Notes under the pieces: generated by a model | The model's database searches: none | The model's input: the letters and a program-made list of their open reading frames with translations, nothing else | What the model was told of the DNA's origin: nothing | Position numbers and translations under genes: made by a program | Part shown: positions 57,101 to 64,000 of the stretch, piece by piece | Position numbering within the stretch: the stretch's first letter is position 1 | Layout: the number at the start of each line of letters is the position of its first letter | Assembly (NCBI RefSeq): GCF_032854445.1 | Contig: NC_088307.1 | Location: 560,001-624,000 of the forward strand | Length of the DNA stretch: 64,000 bases | Origin: Liolophura sinensis | Lineage: Eukaryota > Mollusca > Polyplacophora > Chitonida > Chitonidae | Direction: 5' to 3'

Positions 57101-59195
57101 ACTCCGATTCCTGGGTCAGACATTACCTGAGGTGTACATTCTCAGGTATAGTTTGTTTCTTGTCACTCCGATTCCTGGGTCAGACATTACCTGAGGTGTA
57201 CATTCTCAGGTATAGTTGGTTTCTTGTCACTCCGATTCCTGGGTCAGACATTACCTGATGTGTACATTCTCAGGTATAGTTGGTTTCTTGTCACTCCGAT
57301 TCCTGGGTCAGACATTACCTGATGTGTACATTCTCAGGTATAGTTGGTTTGTTGTCTCTCCGATTCCTGGGTCAGACATTACCTGAGGTGTACATTCCAG
57401 GTATAGTTGGATTGATGTCTCTCCGATTCCTGGGTCAGACATTACCTGATGTGTACACACTCAGGTATAGATGGTGTCTTGTCACTCCGATTCCTGGGTC
57501 AGACATTGGCTGAGGTGTACATTCTCAGGTATAGTTGGTTTCTTGTCACTCCGATTCCTGGGTCAGACATTACCTGATGTGTACATTCTCAGGTATAGTT
57601 GGTTTCTTACCACTCCGATACCTGGGTCAGACATTACCTGATGTGTACACACTCAGGTATAGATGGTTTCTTGTCACTCCGATTCCTGGGTCAGACATTA
57701 CCTGATGTTTACATCCTCAGGTATAGTTGGTGTCTTGTCTCTCCGATTCCTGGGTCAGACATTACCTGAGGTGTACATTCTCAGGTATAGTTGGATTGTT
57801 GTCTCTCCGATTCCTGGGTCAGACATTACCTGATGTGTACATTCTCAGGTATAGTTGGTTTCTTGTCACTCCGATTCCTGGGTCAGACATTACCTGAGGT
57901 GTACATTCTCAGGTATAGTTGGATTTTTGTCACTCCGATTCCTGGGTCAGACACTACCTGAGGTGTACATTCTCAGGTATAGTTGGTTTCTTGCCACTCC
58001 GATTCCTGGGTCAGACATTACCTGAGGTGTACATTCTCAGGTATAGTTGGTTTCTTGTCACTCCGATTCCTGGGTCAGACATTACCTGAGGTGTACATTC
58101 TCAGGTATAGATGGTGTCTTGTCACTCCGATTCCTGGGTCAGATATTACCTGAGGTGTACATCCTCAGGTATAGTTGGATTCTTGTCACTCCGATTCCTG
58201 GGTCAGACATTACCTGATGTTTACATCCTCAGGTATAGATGGTGTCTTGTCACTCCGATTCCTGGGTCAGATATTACCTGATGTGTACACACTCAGGTAT
58301 AGTTGGTTTCTTGTCACTCCGATTCCTGGGTCAGACATTACCTGATGTTTACATCCTCAGGTATAGTTGGTGTCTTGTCACTGCGATTCCTGGGTCAGAC
58401 ATTACCTGATGTGTACATCCTCAGGTATAGTTGGTTTCTTGTCACTCCGATTCCTGGGTCAGACATTACCTGATGTTTACATCCTCAGGTATAGTTGGTG
58501 TCTTGTCACTGCGATTCCTGGGTCAGACATTACCTGATGTGTACATCCTCAGGTATAGTTGGTTTCTTGTCACTCCGATTCCTGGGTCAGACATTACCTG
58601 ATGTGTACATTCTCAGGTATAGTTGGTTTCTTGTCACTCCGATTCCTGGGTCAGACATTACCTGATGTTTACATCCTCAGGTATAGTTGGTTTCTTGTCA
58701 CTCCGATTCCTGGGTCAGACATTACCTGAGGTGTACATTCTCAGGTATAGTTGGTGTTGTCACTCCGATTCCTGGGTCAGACACTACCTGAGGTGTACAT
58801 CCTCAGGTATAGTTGGTTTCTTGTCAGTCCGATTCCTGGGTCAGACATTACCTGATGTTTACATCCTCAGGTATAGTTGGTTTCTTGTCACTCCGATTCC
58901 TGGGTCAGACATTACCTGAGGTGTACAATCTCAGGTATAGTTGGTTTCTTGTCACTCCGATTCCTGGGTCAGACATTACCTGATGTTTACATCCTCAGGT
59001 ATAGTTGGTGTCTTGTCACTCCGATTCCTGGGTCAGACATTACCTGAGGTGTACATTCTCAGGTATAGTTTGTTTCTTGTCAGTCCGATTTTTGGGTATG
59101 ACATTACCTGATGTGTACATCCTCAGGTATAGTTTGTTTCTTGTCACTGCGATTTCTGGGTCAGACATTTGCTGAGGTGAGTATTTTCAGGTATA
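54197..59195. repeat. Large minisatellite, 64-bp unit, ~78 copies
   Basis: The unit contains ggtatagttggtttcttgtc, actccgattcctgggtcaga, cattacctgaggtgtac and attctca. Each intact unit carries a foldback ACCTGAG-gtgtacatt-CTCAGGT. Variant units (ttgattcctt, tgtacacactc, attccaggt) recur at 384 bp (54721, 55105, 55489) and at 1471-1535 bp (55862 and 57397; 55981 and 57452), so blocks of units were duplicated. Open frames through it are not genes. Confidence 0.97.
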
Positions 59196-59199
59196 GCTG

Positions 59200-59420
59200 G
59201 TTTCTGTCACTCCCATTCCTACGTTAGATATAACCTAAGTTGTATTTTCTCTGACATTGCCGAAGGTGTATTTTCTCAGACATTACGTGAGGTGTATTTT
59301 CTCAGACATTATCTGAGGTTGATATTCTCAGACATTATCTGAGGTGTATATTCTCGGACATTATCTGAGGTTTTTATTCTCAGACAATACCTGAGGTGTA
59401 TATTCTCAGACATTACCTGA
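59200..59420. repeat. Degenerate ~26-bp array
   Basis: Units of ctcagacattacctgaggtg plus tatatt. The wording is derived from the 64-bp unit (cagacattacctgaggtg), so this looks like a shortened offshoot at the edge of the big array. Confidence 0.85.
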
Positions 59421-59451
59421 GGGCACTGTTAACACTACCCTGCGAAAATCT

Positions 59452-59709
59452 AACTGAATAGCCGAGTCGATCCACAGTTTTTCACATCAGAACATTTCTA
59501 TCTAGTACATAGAGTAGCTGGCGAAAGGGATACCTCACAGGACGTCTAACTCTAACCTGAACCGCTAGGGAGGGCTGTTATCAAAAAAGTGCTAAAAGCT
59601 AACTGAATAGCTACGCCGCCAGATCCACAATTTTTCACATCAGAACATTTCTATCTAGTACAGAAAGTAACTGGCAAAAAGGATACCTCACAGGACATCT
59701 AACTCTGAC
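59452..59709. repeat. Direct repeat of ~110 bp, two copies
   Basis: The segments at about 59452-59560 and 59596-59709 share ctaactgaatagc, tttttcacatcagaacattt, ctatctagtaca and gatacctcacaggac, in order, at about 85-90% by eye. They lie just upstream of the retroelement remains and could be part of that element's terminal structure, or an unrelated tandem duplication. Confidence 0.8.
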
Positions 59710-59869
59710 GTTGTTCATATGCAAATACATAGAAAAAAAAAAGCTGATTGTTTTGATGTGGGGAATACGTGAAGAGAAAACAAAGGAAACCTTTGCTGAT
59801 TTCTACATAGTTGTATTCCAACTGCAGTTTCGAACCTTTTCTTGAGAGTTGAATAATATGTAAAACGGA

Positions 59870-60885
59870 CAGATGGCTCAATCCATTGTCACCAGGAATT
59901 TTCTTGAAAGGGACATTGCAAAGCAGAAAAGGGCGATACAACATCCACACAATGGAAACCTCCTCTTGATCCAAAACGGGAAACAAAAAGTGTTAAACCA
60001 CCAGGAATCGAAAAATTACCTGGAAATCAAGAAAAAGAAATTGGAGATCTTAGTTCTTGAATATTAACATCTTAATTTACTGATAAAATACACTAAAATA
60101 GAAGCAAATATGAAATAAATCATCTCTAGCAAATGTGGGATACCATCAGGCACGATTTGTGGAAAGCTTGGCGTCGGATATTTCCAAATCAGGCAAGAGA
60201 TTCCTGGAATAAATGGGGACCAGTGGCTGGAGAATCTTCCAGAGAGTTCTCCAGACACGAGTGAAACTGATCCCAAGGTGATCGACTACACCTTTGTCAC
60301 CGTATGACGACATTGAGCTAGTTAAAATAAGGCAAGTCAATAACAGCAGGCGACAGAATGCAAACCCTCCTGACTGGCACAATACGGGGCCAAAATTCGC
60401 GAGGAAGCCGAGTAGAAGAACCAAAGGAGGAAAGTATGTGCTGTTGATGGACTTCGCTTCACGAACCCGTTACCCACAGGAGTAAATTGGAACAACTACC
60501 GATCGGGTATTTATTGAACAGTACCAAAACAAAACCAGGGATGATGCCGTCTACAATCACTCCAACGCTGGCAATTGTTTTTACAGAACCGAAGCTCTCG
60601 AAAAAGAAACGGGTATCAAAAAACCTTTAGTAACCTTAGATCAAAATCAAATTGATATCTAGAAAATGGGTATTGGTTTTGAACCAACGCCGGAAACTAA
60701 TCCGGATGATCTTTCAAAAGATGTCCTGGATTACAGTCGCAGGTTTAGAATATGTGAATTAATGCATGGATGTAAACACGAACACGAACCCTCTACGATG
60801 ATTTGTTAAAATCAGAAATAACTCACAATTCGGACCTAGAACTTATGACATGGATGATATATCTCTAGGCGTTTGTAAGTACTTT
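59870..60885 (+). pseudogene. Penelope-like retroelement remnant, N-terminal part
   Basis: Several broken frames run forward. At 59873-60067 there is a 64-codon Lys-rich frame. Around 60131-60300 a frame contains CGIPSGTICGKLGVGYF and DQWLENLPES. After a frameshift, 60294-60809 contains DWHNTGPKFARKPSRR and, past two in-frame stops (60483-60485, 60660-60662), FEPTPETNPDDLSKDVLDY and SRRFRICELMH. The last block is the 'F-PTP ... RRLR' region that precedes the reverse transcriptase in Penelope-like elements, and it is repeated in inverted orientation at 61890-62121, where the RT follows. The role of the upstream part is unknown to me. Multiple stops and shifts make it inactive. Confidence 0.72.
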
Positions 60886-61079
60886 ATGGGAAAAAAGATA
60901 TAATTAGCAGTGTATAACAAAATACCTTAACATGTCCAAACTTTCATTAACTTAGGGGCTTGGCGTTTGCTGTTAATAATAACAGATTTGGATATTATAT
61001 CTTTAATCTCAAATATCTGCGCATTTTTTATTTTCAAATAATTTTTTTATGGGATATTTTGTCATTGGTTTCTCAGCTT

Positions 61080-62160
61080 GGTTTCTCAGTAACCCATGAT
61101 TAGGGTTGTTTAAACCGGAGCTATTTAAGTTTCCATTTCAGTTCCTAGAATTTGTATGTAATGTTTATTATTAAAAACGAAAGAGTTGTTGTTTGAAATA
61201 AATGTAATGCTGTTTGTGACAAAGTTTTTGTTAACGCGACTGGGAAGGCAGTCTGGAAATCTAGTAAGTCAGTATTGGATTGCTTTCGGACCTAATTCAT
61301 GCGGTATGCCACTGTACAAACTTCGCATGTCGAATGTAGCCAGCTTGGCTTCGGCATTTACTGCTATAGGTGGTTGATTCAAAAAAGTCTAAGTCGTGTC
61401 GAACGAAGCTATGAATTTGTTCTTGGAGATTTTGTAATATAATATCAATAAGATGACCTAGCCGTTGCGCTGGCGAAGAGGGGCGGGCAATGTTAGGCCT
61501 AAGTTTCAGACCATAAAAGTCACGCGACTTAGACTCAAACTAAGTTAAATAGTCTCTTTCTTTTTTAGTGAGAAGGTGTTCATGTTTTCGCACTAACTTC
61601 CGAAGGTTTGTTAAAATGTTGCTGTCCGGAATACATTTAGATTGTTTATACGTGCTATAGTCAATAAACATTGGCAGTTTTTTTTTTGTTTTTTTTTTTG
61701 GCGTTTAATAGTATTTGTTCATAAAAACATCCGCTTTACCATTTTCGGCGTCTTTTATAATTATATCTGTACTGTTTAACTGACTTTTTATCACATGTTT
61801 TTTAATGGATTAGAATGTTGGAATAAGGTTTTTTGGAAGGTTTTATAGGTGTGTTGTTTAAAATGTTCAAATATATTTCCAAATGATCATCATCACTAGT
61901 TCTGGATCTGAAATGTCAGATATTTCTCATTAAAAAATCATCGGATTCAGAGGCTTCTTGTTCATGTTCAGATCTATGCATTAATTCACATATTCTACAC
62001 CTGCGACTGTAATCCAGGACATCTTTTGAAAGATCATCCGGATTAGTTTACGGGGTCGGTGTAAAATCAAGACACATTTTCAAGATATCAATTTGATTTT
62101 GACCTAAGGTTACTGAAAACAGTTTTATAAGATTGTAACACAGAACTTTGTTTGGAGTGA
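61080..62160 (-). pseudogene. Penelope-like reverse transcriptase remnant
   Basis: On the - strand, from right to left: QNQIDILKMCLDFTPTP and NPDDLSKDVLDYSRR (62121-62000), EIYLNILNNTPIKPSKKPYS (~61860), HEHLLTKKERDYLT (~61565), KLRPNIARPSSPAQRLG and HLIDIIL (~61500-61440), SFVRHDLDFF (~61400), a T-F-D piece, GIPHELG (~61300), SFVFNNKHY (~61165) and a decayed GTxMxT-APV stretch (~61135-61095). This order is that of the Penelope-like element RT. Several frameshifts, stops and deletions are present: the usual spacer between the FYG and KLRP blocks is gone, and the catalytic YxDD-type block and GIY-YIG nuclease were not found. It converges with the + remnant at 59870-60885. Confidence 0.85.
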
Positions 62161-62255
62161 TAGATCGGATTGTCGAGAGATGTGACGAGGGAAAGAGGCG
62201 GCTATAAACCATCCATACCTGCCACCCTCGCGGTAAGATGCTTGCACTTGTGTTT

Positions 62256-62434
62256 GTGGCTGGCTTCCTCTCCGGCCGTAGGCCTACGTGGGAAGGTCTG
62301 CCAGCAACCTGCGGATGGTCGTGGGTTTCCCCCGGGCTCTGCCCGGTTTCCACCCACCATAATGCTGACCGCCGTCGTATAAGTGAAATATTCTTGAGTA
62401 CGGCGTAAAACACCAATCAAATAAATAAATAAAT
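62256..62434 (+). mobile_element. SINE family A copy (+ sense, 5'-truncated, little diverged)
   Basis: It has ggctggcttcctctccggcc, aacctgcggatggtcgtggg, tttcccccgggctctgcccg, ttgagtacggcgtaaaacac and an AAATAAATAAATAAAT tail. It is close to the apparent consensus. It lies beside the - strand Penelope-like remnant. Confidence 0.9.
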
Positions 62435-64000
62435 TGTTTTACTAACGGAGGGTTGTTTTTTGAAGGTTTTTTTCTTAGTTTTGCTTCACGTCACGGGAGT
62501 TGCCATATTCATCTCTCACGCCAAACATATTTATGATATTCAACCTTCACGGTACCAGTTATATTTTATATTTTGAAAATACCGTGACCTTGTTTATTTG
62601 AACAAGCTGAAGCAAGTTTATAGCTGTAAGCATTCGCCGACTTGTGAATATAGTGTGGCGTCGCACATGACGTTTTGTATGACGTAGTGTCTTGTTGCGT
62701 GACGTAATAAATGTTAAAGTTGACTCGTATTTTTATTACCCTATTGGACTCATAAAGTTCCCATTTATATATACATCCATAACGTACTGGGAACTGTAAT
62801 ATGTCTTCGTGCTAATTCGCCTTATACATGAGGCATACATTAAACTCAGCTTAAACTGGTCAGGTTTCGCAGCTCTAGCAAAGAACTCTGGATAAATTGA
62901 ACTGTATATTCGAGACCGAGGACCTCCGGGCATTTGCCGTTTTACTGGCCCCAATAAGCTCACTCGTTCATACACGACGGTGAAAACATTGTCTAAATAG
63001 CTTGGAAGTTAATAGCGAACGAAGTTCACATTTTGCACAACTCGCTTGCGAGAAAATAGATAAAACAGAGTTATCTGTCCTTGTTTACCTCCCTTTGCAA
63101 GTGGTCTCAGACCACTATTAATTTTCCATAAGAGACAATGGTCACGTTTAATGCTGTATCTCAGCCCCAAACATTCTGTGGCCAATAAGCTTTGGTGCAT
63201 ACCTGGCCCAGCATGTGAGGACTCAGCCACAAAAGTCTTCACATAGAATGACCCTCAAATTCTGAACCTTTCCATGCCAGCAGTTAGGAGGGCTTACCAG
63301 CTAGGCCAAGGGGGGCGTTACTCGTAGGCACATCGCCACCTGTCTCCTTACCTCGTGTCCCTGAATATCAAACTTTCAGAATTTCGGTTTATACCTCCAC
63401 AAAGCTTAGACAATATCCATCATTTTGGTACCAAGCATGCACTTGTACACCCGTATGCCCCACTACACAATTCGAGTCATTTTTGAAACAATTTACAGCC
63501 CAAACCTACATGTAGGCTCTAATCGGGATTGGGATACGCTGTTATTGAGTACACCGTTTTGTATCGCTGAACAATTAAAATTTTCCAGGAAAATATTTCG
63601 GCCATCCTAAAAGATTGTTTCACGAAGCTAAATATCTGTTGCAAAAGTGAGCAGAGAAAATTCTCTGTAAATTTCACGAAAACAATCCCTAGTCTCTACA
63701 TGAGACGGGCGCTTGAGTAAGTGGACTGGTAACACCACTAAGTGTCAGCCAACCCATCAGCTCACGTGTAAACGGGAAATTGATATGGCAAAATGTTGAA
63801 AGGGAGTGTGAAACACTACAAGTAATTTGACATTCAATGTGTATGTTGGATGCGTGCTTATGTATGGTGAATACCGGCATTTGCCAGCATTTCCAAACAC
63901 TTCCAGTGCCTTAAGTGTTCAACATTGACAGCAGTTAGGTATGTAGTTCAGCTGGGGTAGGCCACAAATTGCTACAGATGACATTGTTATGTTAAACCTC
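62435..64000. other. Unique sequence, no gene recognised
   Basis: Non-repetitive DNA to the window end. Short open frames on both strands lack motifs. Nothing else is seen. Confidence 0.4.

Noticed and set aside
54130-58919. Several 60-98-codon frames with LRFLGQTLP-type repeats
   Set aside because: The 64-bp unit is not a multiple of 3, and the frames open only where units vary; this is array noise.

Overview
This is an animal (eukaryotic) genomic window. It has long introns with GT/AG splice sites, tRNA-derived SINEs, TA-flanked inverted-repeat elements and many minisatellites, and no bacterial-style gene packing. The SINE families, the Penelope-like retroelement and the gene content suggest a marine invertebrate, most likely a mollusc. 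That assignment rests on recognising repeat types from memory, not on a database match.

Only one protein-coding gene is supported. It lies on the + strand and is the 3' part of a neuronal calcium sensor of the NCS-1/frequenin type. Six coding exons were found: 16941-16989, 43367-43456, 45330-45408, 49200-49288, 50808-50885 and 51166-51282. They join in frame through consensus splice sites and encode about 166 residues, with EF-hands 2 to 4 intact. EF-hand 1 carries the family's usual CPxG-type substitution, and the C-terminal tail is unusual. The N-terminal ~30 residues, including the expected myristoylation start, were not found and probably lie upstream of the window. One intron is about 26.4 kb long.

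The rest is repeat-rich non-coding DNA. Positions 1-16940 hold about ten minisatellites, including a 26-bp array with a 336-bp higher-order repeat (8393-9690) and a 2.9-kb array of 25-bp units (13676-16538) ending 400 bp before the first visible exon. The 26-kb intron (16990-43366) holds about 14 more arrays, several SINEs, a TA-flanked 272-bp MITE (37927-38198) and a CpG-rich patch with a CRE palindrome and a DR2-like site (38770-38850). The smaller introns carry further arrays, a decayed Tc1-type transposase (46900-47610), a SINE inserted in another SINE with a perfect 15-bp target duplication (48396-49150), and a 569-bp MITE inserted at a TA inside a minisatellite (49923-50491). Downstream of the gene are a ~5-kb array of 64-bp units (54197-59195) and two converging fragments of a broken Penelope-like retroelement (59870-60885 and 61080-62160).

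Summing the array boundaries given here, tandem repeats cover roughly 24-25 kb, about 38% of the window, in more than 30 arrays with mostly unrelated units. Most long open frames in the window are these arrays read through (unit length divisible by 3) and are not genes.
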